This document shows positions 38,673 through 48,087 of a DNA stretch of 60,093 nucleotides, in pieces. The stretch spans positions 1 through 60,093 of the forward strand of contig NZ_MOEN01000009.1 of NCBI RefSeq assembly GCF_001968985.1. The letters are read 5' to 3'. A program made the position numbers and the translations under genes. The notes beneath the pieces are model-generated. The model saw nothing but the letters and a program-made list of their open reading frames with translations. It was not told the origin of the DNA and searched no databases. Position 1 is the stretch's first letter, and each line of letters begins with the position of its first letter. The stretch comes from Desulfurobacterium indicum. Its GTDB lineage: Bacteria > Aquificota > Aquificia > Desulfurobacteriales > Desulfurobacteriaceae.

Positions 38673-39617
38673 TTAAATCCATTGTTTTTTCTTGAAATAT
38701 AGCATAAAGCCTATGCTCATCAGTATCATCATGCCGGTTACTATTAAAAGTCCTGCGTGAGAATCGGCAAACGGAAGGTCAACAATGTTCATTCCGTAAT
38801 AGCCGGATATCATTGTTATCGGGGCAAAGACAGTCATAATAATTGTAAGTGTTTTCATGATGTCATTGAGTTTAAATTCAACAAGGGATGAAAACACGGA
38901 GAATATGTTCTGTAACATTTCATGAAGTGTATCTATGTGGTCATACAATATGACAAGCTCATCAACCAGATCTCTTAAGTAATGGATGCTTTTTGAGAAT
39001 CCGAAAGCTGCTAGAGAAGAGAGGAAAGAGCGGTAGACATCTCTCAGTTGTTTTACTGTTCTTCTCAGCGAAATAATTTCAAAACTTAGGTCAGATATAT
39101 CTTCAAGCAGCTCCGGATTTTGTTCTCTAAAGACTTTTACTTCTATATCGTCAAGCTGTTTTTCCAGATTAAGTGCCACTTTTTTACATTTATCCACTAT
39201 GTTGCTGGATATGAGCCAGAATATTTTATCAGTTGTGATTGTTTCTGGCTCTTCTAAAAAAAGTTCTGTTTTGGTTTCTTCAAAAAGTTTTCTACTCCCT
39301 ACCGTGATTATTAAATCTTTTGTCCAGAAAATCGAGAATTTTCTTTTCCTGCTTATTCTTCCGTCAAAATATATGAGGAGTATAAAAACATAGCTTTCAA
39401 AGGTTTCTGCTTTTGGTCTATCTTCAAGTATAGCATCTTCCAACGATAGTTCATTTATCTTGAGGTTCTCCAGCAGGAAATCTTCTATTGATTCGTTAAG
39501 ATTTCTAAAATGCAGCCAGATTGGTTTTTTGTCTTTTACAATATGTAGTTCGGAAATTTTTATTGTTTCTGTTTTTATTCCGTTTTTTGTTTTGAATACC
39601 GCCCAGCATTTTTCCAT
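38673..39617 (-). CDS. corA: CorA-type magnesium/cobalt channel
   Basis: A CorA family divalent-cation channel of 314 residues: a cytosolic N-terminal domain, a long stalk helix (about 150-245), and two C-terminal membrane helices. The first ends with the selectivity motif YYGMN, and the protein ends in basic residues (YFKKKQWI), as usual. It starts two bases after the DUF2148 gene and precedes the beta-CASP gene. Confidence 0.94.
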   Translation of the reverse strand: MEKCWAVFKTKNGIKTETIKISELHIVKDKKPIWLHFRNLNESIEDFLLENLKINELSLEDAILEDRPKAETFESYVFILLIYFDGRISRKRKFSIFWTKDLIITVGSRKLFEETKTELFLEEPETITTDKIFWLISSNIVDKCKKVALNLEKQLDDIEVKVFREQNPELLEDISDLSFEIISLRRTVKQLRDVYRSFLSSLAAFGFSKSIHYLRDLVDELVILYDHIDTLHEMLQNIFSVFSSLVEFKLNDIMKTLTIIMTVFAPITMISGYYGMNIVDLPFADSHAGLLIVTGMMILMSIGFMLYFKKKQWI

Positions 39618-39619
39618 AA

Positions 39620-40135
39620 TTATTTCCTATCAAAAAATATATTTTTTCCGCTTATTGATAAGGGAATACCGTATCCGATTTTTATATTGTTGGGGACGAA
39701 GCCTCCTTCTATTGCTGCTTTTCCAAATGAAAACATGATTCTGTTGTCTATGTGGTGTAAAGATGCTATGGAGATGGCAGAACCTATAGCTATTCCTAGG
39801 TCTCCTGTTGCAAAGGCACAGCTTATGCCTTTGGAAAGTGCGTCTTCGCAGTTTTTTGCACCGCAAAATCCACAGTTTGGAACTTTTCTTGGAGTTACGA
39901 TGGTTCCTATAAATACTACACATATTGACTCGTAAACGTTCTTTGCATCTCTTATAAAGAAAGAGATATTCTTTTCTCTTCCTATTGTTGCCATAAATTC
40001 AGCTACTTCATCTTTTCTTTGGTCTTTAAATATTTCGACGTGTAGGAGATTTATTCCTTTTCCTTTTGGTGCAGTGATTGCAGCAGAACACATCATTTCA
40101 GCCACAGATAGTGCAGTTTTATAAATAAATTCCAT
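39620..40135 (-). CDS. DUF2148 ferredoxin-domain protein
   Basis: A 171-residue protein with the signature cysteine cluster CGFCGAKNCEDALSKGISCAF (Cys-x2-Cys-x4-Cys-x8-Cys) that would bind an Fe-S cluster, and a GIAIGSAISIASLHHIDNR block typical of DUF2148. It is widespread in anaerobes and of unknown function. Start at ATG 40135 follows a CGGAGG ribosome site. It is the first of four closely spaced minus-strand genes. Confidence 0.88.
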   Translation of the reverse strand: MEFIYKTALSVAEMMCSAAITAPKGKGINLLHVEIFKDQRKDEVAEFMATIGREKNISFFIRDAKNVYESICVVFIGTIVTPRKVPNCGFCGAKNCEDALSKGISCAFATGDLGIAIGSAISIASLHHIDNRIMFSFGKAAIEGGFVPNNIKIGYGIPLSISGKNIFFDRK

Positions 40136-40197
40136 ACGGAGCCTCCGCAGGATATTCTGAAGCGTAATTATACATTATTCTTGCTCTTCCGTAGAGA

Positions 40198-40226
40198 TTT
40201 TAATATTAAAACAAAAAGAGTATAAT
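40198..40226 (+). promoter_or_regulatory. Promoter for the PATAN-like gene
   Basis: TTTTAA, a 17-base spacer and a perfect TATAAT (40221-40226). Transcription would start near 40233, downstream of an alternative TTG start at 40229, which is one reason for preferring ATG 40256 for the gene. Confidence 0.5.
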
Positions 40227-40255
40227 ATTTGCTAAATCGCCGCTGGAGAGATTGG

Positions 40256-40816
40256 ATGGTTTTAAAAGGGAGATTTTCTTCCTATCAGGAGTTTTTTGAT
40301 CTTGTAAAGCTTGTAACGCAGATGAAGATGACGATTAATTTGTGTCTTACTCATGAGAGGAAAGGGAAAAGACTTTTTTTATCGTTTAAAGATGGTTCTC
40401 TTGTGGTTCTTGAGTGTGATTGTAAAGAAGCGGTATTGCTTGATTTTAACTTTAAAAATGGAAAGGTTCCGGTAGAAAGATTTATAAGAACAACAATTTT
40501 TATTTTTTTGCTTGATTTTGAAGATTTTTCTTTTGAGACAGTTTCTAAAGAGAAAGAGGAGATGTTTAAAATTGATGATTTTGAAACTATGTTTCTTGAT
40601 GTAATAAGAGAGGTTGATGAAATTAGCGATTTTCCAGAAGAAATGGAATACAGAATTAAAAGTTCTGAATTTATGCTCTCTTCTGTGGAGGAAGTTCAGC
40701 TCCTGGGATATTTGTTGTCAGGGTATTCTCTTTATCAATCCATATTTTCAATGGGTAAAGTTAAGGAATTTTTAGATGCTTATAAAAATTTAAAGAAAAA
40801 GGAGTTTTTGTCTTAA
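40256..40816 (+). CDS. PATAN/DUF4388-like protein
   Basis: A 186-residue soluble protein whose first ~75 residues (MVLKGRFSSYQEFFDLVKLV, then LFLSFKDGSLVVLECD) resemble the PATAN/DUF4388 domain found in two-component and gliding regulators of bacteria and in cyanobacterial PatA. The rest is helical and acidic (FETMFLDVIREVDEISDFPEEME) with no known domain. It stands alone between two minus-strand units, with its own promoter and a shared terminator. ATG 40256 follows GGAG. The domain call is by eye and moderate. Confidence 0.6.
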   Translation: MVLKGRFSSYQEFFDLVKLVTQMKMTINLCLTHERKGKRLFLSFKDGSLVVLECDCKEAVLLDFNFKNGKVPVERFIRTTIFIFLLDFEDFSFETVSKEKEEMFKIDDFETMFLDVIREVDEISDFPEEMEYRIKSSEFMLSSVEEVQLLGYLLSGYSLYQSIFSMGKVKEFLDAYKNLKKKEFLS

Positions 40817-40821
40817 AAAGA

Positions 40822-40842
40822 GATTGGGGAATTTCCCCAATC
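40822..40842. terminator. Bidirectional terminator between the PATAN-like gene and argD
   Basis: A 9-bp perfect hairpin, GATTGGGGA-ATT-TCCCCAATC. On the minus strand it is followed by TCTCTTTTT and overlaps the argD stop codon; on the plus strand by AAATTTCTTTT. Confidence 0.82.
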
Positions 40843-42022
40843 AAATTTCTTTTAAAACATTTCTGAGGATTTCTATCCCTTTTTCTATATCTGTCTTTTC
40901 AATGATTAATGGTGGAGCAAATCTGATAACATTACCTGCAGTGCAGTTTATTATTAATCCTTTTTCGAGTGCTTTTTTAACTATATCGCTACAGGTAACT
41001 TTGCACACGGCACCTATCATTAATCCTTTTCCTCTAATGTTTTCTATTACTTCAGGAAATTCATTTTGCAGTACTGTAAGTTTTTCTCTTAAGTAGTTTC
41101 CTTTATCATTTACTTCTTCGAGAAAAGCCTTTTGAGATACTATTTCTATTACTTTTTTACCGGCGGCTGTTGCTAAGAAATTACCGCCGAACGTTGAAGC
41201 GTGAAGTCCCGGTTTTAAAACATTGGCAGCTTTTCCTTTTGTTACAATGGCACCTATCGGAACACCATTACCGAGGGCTTTGGCAAGTGTCATTACATCC
41301 GGTTCAACATTGTAATGCTGGTATGCAAAAAGTTTACCGGTTCTTCCTATACCTGTTTGAACTTCATCAAATATTAGAATTGCGTCTATTTCATCGGCTA
41401 TTTTTCGTAGTCCCTGTAGAAACTCTTTTGTTGCAGGAACTATTCCACCTTCTCCCTGCACCGGTTCTACAATAATTCCGCAGGTTTTTTCGCTTACAAG
41501 AGATTTCATTGAATCAAGGTTGTTAAATTCGGCAAATTTTACATCCGATAGCATGGGGCCAAAACCTTCGTTATATTTTTCCTGTCCTGTTACTGATACG
41601 CTGGCAAATGTTCTGCCGTGGAAAGAATTTTTGAATGCAATGATTTCATAACCTTTTTTGCCTTTTTCGAAAGCGTAACGTCTTGCAAGTTTTATTGCCC
41701 CTTCGTTTGCTTCGGCTCCGCTATTGCAGAAAAATACTTTTTCTCCGAAAGAGTTTTCACATATCAGTTTTGCAAGCTCTGCCTGAGGCTTAATGTGGAA
41801 TAGGTTTGATGTATGGATAAGTTCTCTGGCCTGCTTACATATTGTTTCGGAAACTTCCGGATGGCAGTGTCCAAGGTTGCATACGGCAATTCCTGCTAGC
41901 ATATCCAGATACTCTCTGCCATTTTCGTCGTAAAGGTAACATCCCTGCCCTTTTACAAATGAGATGGGATATCTATTGTAGGTTTTCATTACATATTTCT
42001 CGGTCATTTCTATTGTGTTCAT
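40841..42022 (-). CDS. argD: Acetylornithine aminotransferase
   Basis: PLP-dependent class III aminotransferase making N-acetylornithine in arginine synthesis (often also acting in lysine synthesis). 393 residues with NSGAEANEGAIKLAR, the FHGRTFASVSVTGQ motif, VEPVQGEGGI, IFDEVQTGIGRTGKLFA (Asp that binds PLP) and TLAKALGNGVPIGA (Schiff-base Lys). AGGAGG before ATG. It lies 12 bases after der, at the end of the lptD-to-argD unit. Confidence 0.96.
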   Translation of the reverse strand: MNTIEMTEKYVMKTYNRYPISFVKGQGCYLYDENGREYLDMLAGIAVCNLGHCHPEVSETICKQARELIHTSNLFHIKPQAELAKLICENSFGEKVFFCNSGAEANEGAIKLARRYAFEKGKKGYEIIAFKNSFHGRTFASVSVTGQEKYNEGFGPMLSDVKFAEFNNLDSMKSLVSEKTCGIIVEPVQGEGGIVPATKEFLQGLRKIADEIDAILIFDEVQTGIGRTGKLFAYQHYNVEPDVMTLAKALGNGVPIGAIVTKGKAANVLKPGLHASTFGGNFLATAAGKKVIEIVSQKAFLEEVNDKGNYLREKLTVLQNEFPEVIENIRGKGLMIGAVCKVTCSDIVKKALEKGLIINCTAGNVIRFAPPLIIEKTDIEKGIEILRNVLKEI

Positions 42023-42034
42023 GACGCCTCCTGT

Positions 42035-43465
42035 TTATCGCTTTTTAAATACGATTCTTATAGGTATTTTTGTAAAACCAAAGCGTTGGCGAATTCTGTT
42101 TTCAAGGAATCTACGAAAATTTGGGGGTATACCTTCTGGATAGTTTGCGAATAGAAGAAAAGTTGGTGGCTTTATTTTTACTTGTGTTCCGTAGTAAATT
42201 TTAACTATTCTGTTTTTGTAAACGGGAGGTTGATGAATTTCCATTAGCTCTTTTAATGCTCTGTTAAATTCTCCAGTTTTGACTTTTCTGGTATATTGTT
42301 CATATATATCGTCAATTTGTTTGAGTAATTCTTTCAGGTTTTTCTTCTCTTTGGCTGAGATAAAAACTTTTGGTGCATAAGGAATAAAATCAAACACCAT
42401 ATCCAGTTTGTTCTGTATTTTTTCCCATTCTTTTTGATTCTCTATCTTATCTATTTTGTTAACTGCTATGATGATCGGTTTATATTTCTGAAGAGCTATA
42501 CCGGCTATTTTTGCATCCCTTTCTGTAGGTCCTTCTTCTGCGTCTATAAGCAGAACTACAATGTCAGCTCTATCTATAGCGTCAAGAGCTCTAAGGTAGC
42601 TGTAGTATTCGATATCTTTTATCTTTCCTCTTCTTCTGATGCCTGCTGTATCTATGAAAATGTACTCCTTTCCGTCTATTTTTACGTAACTGTCGATCGC
42701 GTCTCTTGTTGTTCCGGGAACATCAGAGACAATAGCTCTCTCTTCTCCAACGAGAGCATTTAAGAGGGTGGATTTTCCCATATTTGGTCTTCCAATTATT
42801 GCTATTTTCGGTGGTTCTGTATTTTCCCGGATTTCAATCTCTTTTTTTTCTTCGAGAGATTCGGCTATTTTTTCAAGGCCTTCTAAATCGTTTCCGGTAA
42901 TGATTTTGTTTATTTTTTCTGCGCTTTCTTTCTCACTGAATCTTGACTTTGCGTTTTTCTTTAATTCTTCCGGAAGTTTTTCAATAATTTTTTCCTTTAA
43001 AGTAGGAATACCTATTTTATGTATTGTTGACATTGGAATAACTTCTTCAAATCCAAGCTTGTAGGCATCATAGGCAAGATGGTCCATAAACGGTTCATCT
43101 ATTTTATTGACTGCCACTATTATGGGTTTTTTCCATTTTCTTAAAATCCTTGCAACCTCTTCATCAAGAGGAGTAACTCCCTCCTGTCCGTCTATTACAA
43201 ATACGATGATGTCGGCTTCGTCCATAGCTCTTTGTGCCTGTTTTGTTATAGAATTTGAAAATCCCTCGCCAGATGTATCAACACCACCTGTATCTATCAA
43301 TAGGACAGTATGCTCGTCAATATCTGCTTCCTGAACTATACGATCTCTTGTTACGCCAGGGGTGTCGTCAATGATTGCGGCTTTTTTGCCTAAAAGTCTA
43401 TTAAAAAGGGAAGATTTACCAACGTTAGGTCTTCCCACAATTGCTATTACCGGTAATCTCTTCAT
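42035..43465 (-). CDS. der: GTPase Der (EngA)
   Basis: Essential double-GTPase needed for 50S ribosome assembly. Two G domains in tandem: first GRPNVGKSSLFN (residues ~9-20) with NKID; second GRPNMGKSTLLN (about 220) with DTAGIRRRGK and NKID; followed by a KH-like C-terminal domain. I trimmed the start to ATG 43465 (protein MKRLPVIAIVGRPN), which has GGAGG at six bases; the upstream in-frame start lacks support. About 476 residues. Confidence 0.97.
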   Translation of the reverse strand: MKRLPVIAIVGRPNVGKSSLFNRLLGKKAAIIDDTPGVTRDRIVQEADIDEHTVLLIDTGGVDTSGEGFSNSITKQAQRAMDEADIIVFVIDGQEGVTPLDEEVARILRKWKKPIIVAVNKIDEPFMDHLAYDAYKLGFEEVIPMSTIHKIGIPTLKEKIIEKLPEELKKNAKSRFSEKESAEKINKIITGNDLEGLEKIAESLEEKKEIEIRENTEPPKIAIIGRPNMGKSTLLNALVGEERAIVSDVPGTTRDAIDSYVKIDGKEYIFIDTAGIRRRGKIKDIEYYSYLRALDAIDRADIVVLLIDAEEGPTERDAKIAGIALQKYKPIIIAVNKIDKIENQKEWEKIQNKLDMVFDFIPYAPKVFISAKEKKNLKELLKQIDDIYEQYTRKVKTGEFNRALKELMEIHQPPVYKNRIVKIYYGTQVKIKPPTFLLFANYPEGIPPNFRRFLENRIRQRFGFTKIPIRIVFKKR

Positions 43466-43535
43466 TTTTTCCTCCGTTACAGGAATTTTTGGCTGGAGGA
43501 AAACTATAATTTTCCACAACCTGTTGCAACGTTTA

Positions 43536-45707
43536 TTATCCTATATCCCATATATCTTTTGGTGTCATGCTTCTGACAAACAATGTTGTTGGTAGGTCTT
43601 CCGTTATCTGGTTTATCCTTTTAACTGTTTTTTCTTCTTTTCCTTCTTCAGGAATGCCAAGACCAAGTATTATCAGATCGGAAAACATAGAATTTTCTTT
43701 TATTAAGGTATGAAAGTCTTCTTGCTCTTTGTTAACTATGATGTTAACCTCTGTGTCAAGTCTTGCCGCTTTTAAAAGTTTTTTATATGCTTCCTCAAAA
43801 ATTGCAGCTTCTTTTTCAGAGTTAACCACTTTCATTATACGTATGTTTGCTTTTTTCCATTCATGGTGTTCTTTCAAAGTGTGGGCAATGAATGTCATTA
43901 AGGCAAAATTTCCGCCTCTTCCGCCCCACCAGATATCTATTGTACTTTTTCTGCCCCAGCCTTTTGACTCATTGAAATTCAGAATGAGCACATCTTTCTT
44001 CAGGTTTGTTAACTCTTTTATGCTTTTGATAAGCCTTAATTGATTCTGGAAGTTTTTACCCCATCCGAAAAGTGCTGTATTTGCTTCTACGGTCCCGAAT
44101 CCGTAGCTCTGAGCAACTATCGGGAATATATTTTTGTCATTTTTTGCAACTATGACTTTGGGAAAGAAATCAAGCTTATTTTCCTTTATAAAATCTGCAA
44201 GAATTTTGGTTTCTTCCTGCCTTTTTGTTTCTATATTCTCACCCTCTGAAGAGAAAATGATATTAACAAGGCTTATTAAGCCATCGTTGAAGGATAAAAA
44301 TCTTGCAAAGTCCACAAGGTAAGGTCTCTCTTTCGGTCTGCCTGAAAATACAAGAACGTTTGGTCTCCACTCTTTAGGATCCTGCTCTTTTTCGTTTACC
44401 TTTAGAAGTGCGAATTTTGCTATCGATATTAAAATTCCAGTTTTTATATCGCCCCATGCCTGTTTATACTGTTTTCGTCTGAGGAATCCGTATAGAAGAA
44501 GCAGAAGTATTGTAGCAACAGCAGTAGCTCCAGCGTTGATTAAAAACATGACTATGTATGATCCAGCAACGCCATATGCAGAGATATACCAGGGAACTTT
44601 GAAAGAAGGTCTGTATGTGGGAGGTTTAAGAAGTCCGTAAAGTGCTGCAGCCAGGTTGGTTACTGCGTAAGTTATCAGGAAGAACATGGTAATTATAGAG
44701 GCCACCAGGTTAAGTGAACCAAGGAATAGAATGCCCTGGGCAATAATATACGTTATGATTATTCCAGCTCTGGGCTCTTCCTTCTTTGAACCAAGTGTTG
44801 CTGCAAAAAAGGAAGGAACAACACCGTCAAATGCAAGAGCTTGTAGTGTCCTTGGTGCTCCCACTATAAATGTTAGAGCTGAGGAGAGAGTTGCCATCCA
44901 GATGCCAATGTAAACCAGGAACGGAAATATGGAGTTGTGAACCATTACAAGGGTATCTTTTTGCAAAACAGTGTAAGGTGCGGTGCATGCCAGTTTATAA
45001 GCAATGAATATATAAGTTACATAGGATACAAGGAGAGCCGATATGATTCCGATCGGTATTGCTCTTTTCGGATTTTTAAGCTCTCCTGACATGGCAATGC
45101 CTGCTGTTACTCCTGTTACAGCGGGGAAAAAGACGGCAAACACTGTCCAGAAGTTTTGACCCTTAATATAATGAGGAGCAAGATTTTGGGATATTAGAGA
45201 GAAGTGAGGATTAAATATGAAAGATAAAATACCGGCAATTAAAGCAAGAAATATACCTATCTGAAGCTTCATTACAAAATCTGCACCGATATAAGCGATT
45301 ACGGTGAAGAGGATTAGAACGGCAGTTGCTACTATCGTTATCGGGATGTTTGGGAATATGCCTCTTAATGATTCAGCAAAACCTATAAGATAGAAGGCTA
45401 CTGAAATTGCTTGAGAAATATATAAAGGTATACCTATTGTTCCACCTACATCCAATCCTAAGCTTCTTGAAATTATGTAATATACACCGCCAACGCCTAC
45501 TTCTTTGTTTGTTGAAATAGAAGATAAAGAGAGGCCGGTTACAAAGGATATGGACATTGCCAGAGTTATAAGAATTATACCTTCTATTAGGCCTGTGTTT
45601 CCTATTACCCATCCTGTTCTTAAAAATAGAATTACGCCAAAAATTGATAGCAATGTCGGAACGAAAACGCCGGTGAACGTATTAAATCTTCTGATACTTT
45701 CACTCAT
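43536..45707 (-). CDS. APC/SLC12-like transporter (cation-chloride cotransporter-like)
   Basis: 723 residues: 12 predicted membrane helices (first ~420 residues) beginning FGVILFLRTGWVIG, the conserved first-helix motif of SLC12 and amino-acid permease proteins, with the FFPAVTGVTAGIAMSGELKNP block typical of cation-chloride cotransporters, and a ~290-residue cytosolic C-terminus with SLC12-like segments. Bacterial members are little studied; substrates may be amino acids or K/Cl. It is coupled to the DUF6485 gene by a 4-base overlap. Confidence 0.88.
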   Translation of the reverse strand: MSESIRRFNTFTGVFVPTLLSIFGVILFLRTGWVIGNTGLIEGIILITLAMSISFVTGLSLSSISTNKEVGVGGVYYIISRSLGLDVGGTIGIPLYISQAISVAFYLIGFAESLRGIFPNIPITIVATAVLILFTVIAYIGADFVMKLQIGIFLALIAGILSFIFNPHFSLISQNLAPHYIKGQNFWTVFAVFFPAVTGVTAGIAMSGELKNPKRAIPIGIISALLVSYVTYIFIAYKLACTAPYTVLQKDTLVMVHNSIFPFLVYIGIWMATLSSALTFIVGAPRTLQALAFDGVVPSFFAATLGSKKEEPRAGIIITYIIAQGILFLGSLNLVASIITMFFLITYAVTNLAAALYGLLKPPTYRPSFKVPWYISAYGVAGSYIVMFLINAGATAVATILLLLLYGFLRRKQYKQAWGDIKTGILISIAKFALLKVNEKEQDPKEWRPNVLVFSGRPKERPYLVDFARFLSFNDGLISLVNIIFSSEGENIETKRQEETKILADFIKENKLDFFPKVIVAKNDKNIFPIVAQSYGFGTVEANTALFGWGKNFQNQLRLIKSIKELTNLKKDVLILNFNESKGWGRKSTIDIWWGGRGGNFALMTFIAHTLKEHHEWKKANIRIMKVVNSEKEAAIFEEAYKKLLKAARLDTEVNIIVNKEQEDFHTLIKENSMFSDLIILGLGIPEEGKEEKTVKRINQITEDLPTTLFVRSMTPKDIWDIG

Positions 45708-45940
45708 GTATCAATACCTCTCTTTTTGACAAGCTTATAACCTAGCTTTTCTGCCCAGACTTTTACAAAAAATTCGACGCTCCTATCATACATCTTTTCA
45801 GCTTCCGGCGGAAAGAGGCATCCGGGGATTTCTCCCATGTCTTTGTGATACTTAATGCATTCGCAGCATACACCTCTTTTGTTGCATGCCATATAGGTGC
45901 AACCGCAGAATTCCAGGTTTCTGTCACGTTTGCATTCCAT
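45704..45940 (-). CDS. DUF6485 cysteine-rich small protein
   Basis: A 78-residue protein with eight clustered Cys residues: MECK, then FCGCTYMACNKRGVCCECIKYH and IPGCLFP. This matches the DUF6485 pattern (Cys-x-Cys, Cys-x4-5-Cys-Cys-x-Cys, PxC-FP), probably a zinc or iron-sulphur site; function unknown. It sits between lptD and the SLC12-like gene, with overlap into the latter. Confidence 0.78.
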   Translation of the reverse strand: MECKRDRNLEFCGCTYMACNKRGVCCECIKYHKDMGEIPGCLFPPEAEKMYDRSVEFFVKVWAEKLGYKLVKKRGIDT

Positions 45941-45952
45941 TTTTATCCTCCT

Positions 45953-47938
45953 CTATTCTGCAGTTATACCTTCGTATTTATACTGGTAACCTCCTAATTT
46001 TAGAAGATCTATTCTTAGCATAATTTGATAGCTTATTGTTCCGTCAAAACTTTTTATCCAGTGATAAGAGATGTTGCCCTTCCAGCAGTTTCTGTTTATA
46101 CTCAAAGTGTATTGCCTTTCTCTGTCAAAATTGTATTGTAAGTCGTAACGTTGAGAGTATGAAAATGTTAGATAGCGGTTGATATGCAGGGTTGTTCCCC
46201 ATCGAATGTAGTCATTTTTTTCTGCTTTTACAAAAGAGCGATAATGATTTATCCACAGGGAAATCTTTTTTCCAGCAAAGTTTACATAGGAATCAATTTT
46301 TGATATTTCCTTTGTGTTTCCGTTTAATTCGAGGTGCTCTCTTAATGTTAATCTGGAATTTGGAGTCACTTCTACGTCCATATTCCATGTTTCCCAAGGT
46401 TCCTTTTCCAGGTAGAAGTTGTATCCGTTTTCAATTTTAAGTTTTGCAAGTTGTTTTTCTTTCTTGTAAAAGTAAGTAGTCAAAGAAGCTGTTATTTTCT
46501 TTTCTCTTTCTATCACATCTGTTCCGTCAAAGTCTGGGATATCGTTTTGATTTTTACTCTGAACATAGTTGAAGGAGATTTCGGGATTTATTGAAACTGT
46601 CAGGTTGTCCGTTGAAAATCTGTAATTGGAAAAGTGCTTTTCTTCGTATTTCCACAGGCTTCTGTAAATGTTTTCTGTTCCATTTTCACTGATTGAGTAA
46701 TAAGAAATAAGGTTACTTAACTTGAAACTGTTTTTCAGGCTTCCTGTGAATATAGTGTATCTTAACGAAGGTTCAATGTTGAATCTGCTTCCTCTAAATC
46801 CCACTTTCCTGTAAAAGTATGTAAAGTCAGAGTTAATGCTGAAGGTTAGAGGTAATCTTTTAATTATTGGAATGTCCATTAAGTAAAAGTTAACCTCTGG
46901 AAGTTTTTGAAAGATAGAATCCGTTGAATTGTCAAGACTATCCAGATAAACGAGGTTTGCATTTAGAATTGCGTGATCCCATAGATGGGAGTAAGTTATG
47001 TCTGATTTCGTATATTGCTGAGTGATTGTTTCGACGTCTGTGGTTCCGTTTTCAGTAAAGAAATTTCTGCTGCTTACGATGTTTATTTTTATGTTGCCGT
47101 AGGAATAGTCAGATTTAAAATAAGAGTGTTTGAAGTCCAATTGCCAGTTTGTTTCATTTCCCGAATCTATTCGATAATAATAGAGATTACCTTTACTGTA
47201 TGGTGACAGGACATATCTGAGCTTTGCACTTTCACCATTTCCGTCTCTAAAGCGTTTTTCGTAGGTTAGAGTAAGATCGGCGCTTCTTCCCAGAACTATA
47301 TAAAAAGGTTGTTTTATCGTTATACCCTGATCTTTAATGTAGCCGAATTTGGGTACTAAGAAACCTGTTGTTCTTTTTTCGACGATGGGTCCACTTATCG
47401 CAGGTGAAATTATTACGGGAACAGAAAGGATGTCAAAAGCCACCCACTTTCCTTTAAAGCTTTCCCCTGTTTTTATCTTGAACTCTTTTGCTTCTATTGA
47501 CCAATCCGGTCTTTCACAACAGCAACAACAGGGAGTATATGTTCCGTTATATGCAAACCAGAGCTTGTCGGAAACTTTTACCAGTTTTTCGGCTTTTATA
47601 AAATCGGTGGGAGATATTTCACCTTCAACCTTATAGAATTCTGCTTTTTTAGTGGCAATGCTGTATTTCAGGCTGGAACACCACAATTTTATCGGCGGCT
47701 GTTCTATAAAAACGTTTCCTGAGATAGTTATAATTTTTGTTTTGTTGTCGTAGGAGAGTAAATTCCCTTTAATGGTTGCATTATCAAAGTGCACTGTTAC
47801 ATTTCCTACCGCTTTTATTCTTGATTGAACGTTCCCTTTGATTTTGTCGGCTGTCAGTGTTATTGGTCCCTGAAGTTGACCGAAAGCATTGTAGATCTGG
47901 AAAATGACAAGAATTAGTGCAGTTATAAATTTTTTCAC
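45953..47938 (-). CDS. lptD: LPS-assembly protein LptD
   Basis: The outer-membrane protein that inserts LPS into the outer leaflet with LptE. A signal peptide (to about FGQ, residue 21) precedes an OstA/LptA-like periplasmic jellyroll (about 25-200) and a C-terminal beta-barrel rich in alternating aromatic strands. Motifs: ITLTADKIKG, the PDWSIEAKEFKI and GFLVPKFGYIKDQGITIKQP barrel-entry segments. About 661 residues. Five consecutive Cys follow TP near residue 138, with single Cys residues earlier (LWCSSL) and near the C-terminus (RNCWKG). GTG start at 47938 fits the GGAG spacing better than TTG 47941. Confidence 0.93.
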   Translation of the reverse strand: MKKFITALILVIFQIYNAFGQLQGPITLTADKIKGNVQSRIKAVGNVTVHFDNATIKGNLLSYDNKTKIITISGNVFIEQPPIKLWCSSLKYSIATKKAEFYKVEGEISPTDFIKAEKLVKVSDKLWFAYNGTYTPCCCCCERPDWSIEAKEFKIKTGESFKGKWVAFDILSVPVIISPAISGPIVEKRTTGFLVPKFGYIKDQGITIKQPFYIVLGRSADLTLTYEKRFRDGNGESAKLRYVLSPYSKGNLYYYRIDSGNETNWQLDFKHSYFKSDYSYGNIKINIVSSRNFFTENGTTDVETITQQYTKSDITYSHLWDHAILNANLVYLDSLDNSTDSIFQKLPEVNFYLMDIPIIKRLPLTFSINSDFTYFYRKVGFRGSRFNIEPSLRYTIFTGSLKNSFKLSNLISYYSISENGTENIYRSLWKYEEKHFSNYRFSTDNLTVSINPEISFNYVQSKNQNDIPDFDGTDVIEREKKITASLTTYFYKKEKQLAKLKIENGYNFYLEKEPWETWNMDVEVTPNSRLTLREHLELNGNTKEISKIDSYVNFAGKKISLWINHYRSFVKAEKNDYIRWGTTLHINRYLTFSYSQRYDLQYNFDRERQYTLSINRNCWKGNISYHWIKSFDGTISYQIMLRIDLLKLGGYQYKYEGITAE

Positions 47939-48087
47939 CAATACACTCCGCCTGTTTTGTTAGCTTTTATTTTAAACTAAAATCGTTTGGTTGAAAGGCA
48001 TAGTAGAGCTAAAGTAAATAGGAAGTTTCTCTTTCTTTTAGAAAATGGTATAGATTTAAATGTGTAAATTCCTGAGGAGGTGGAGTC

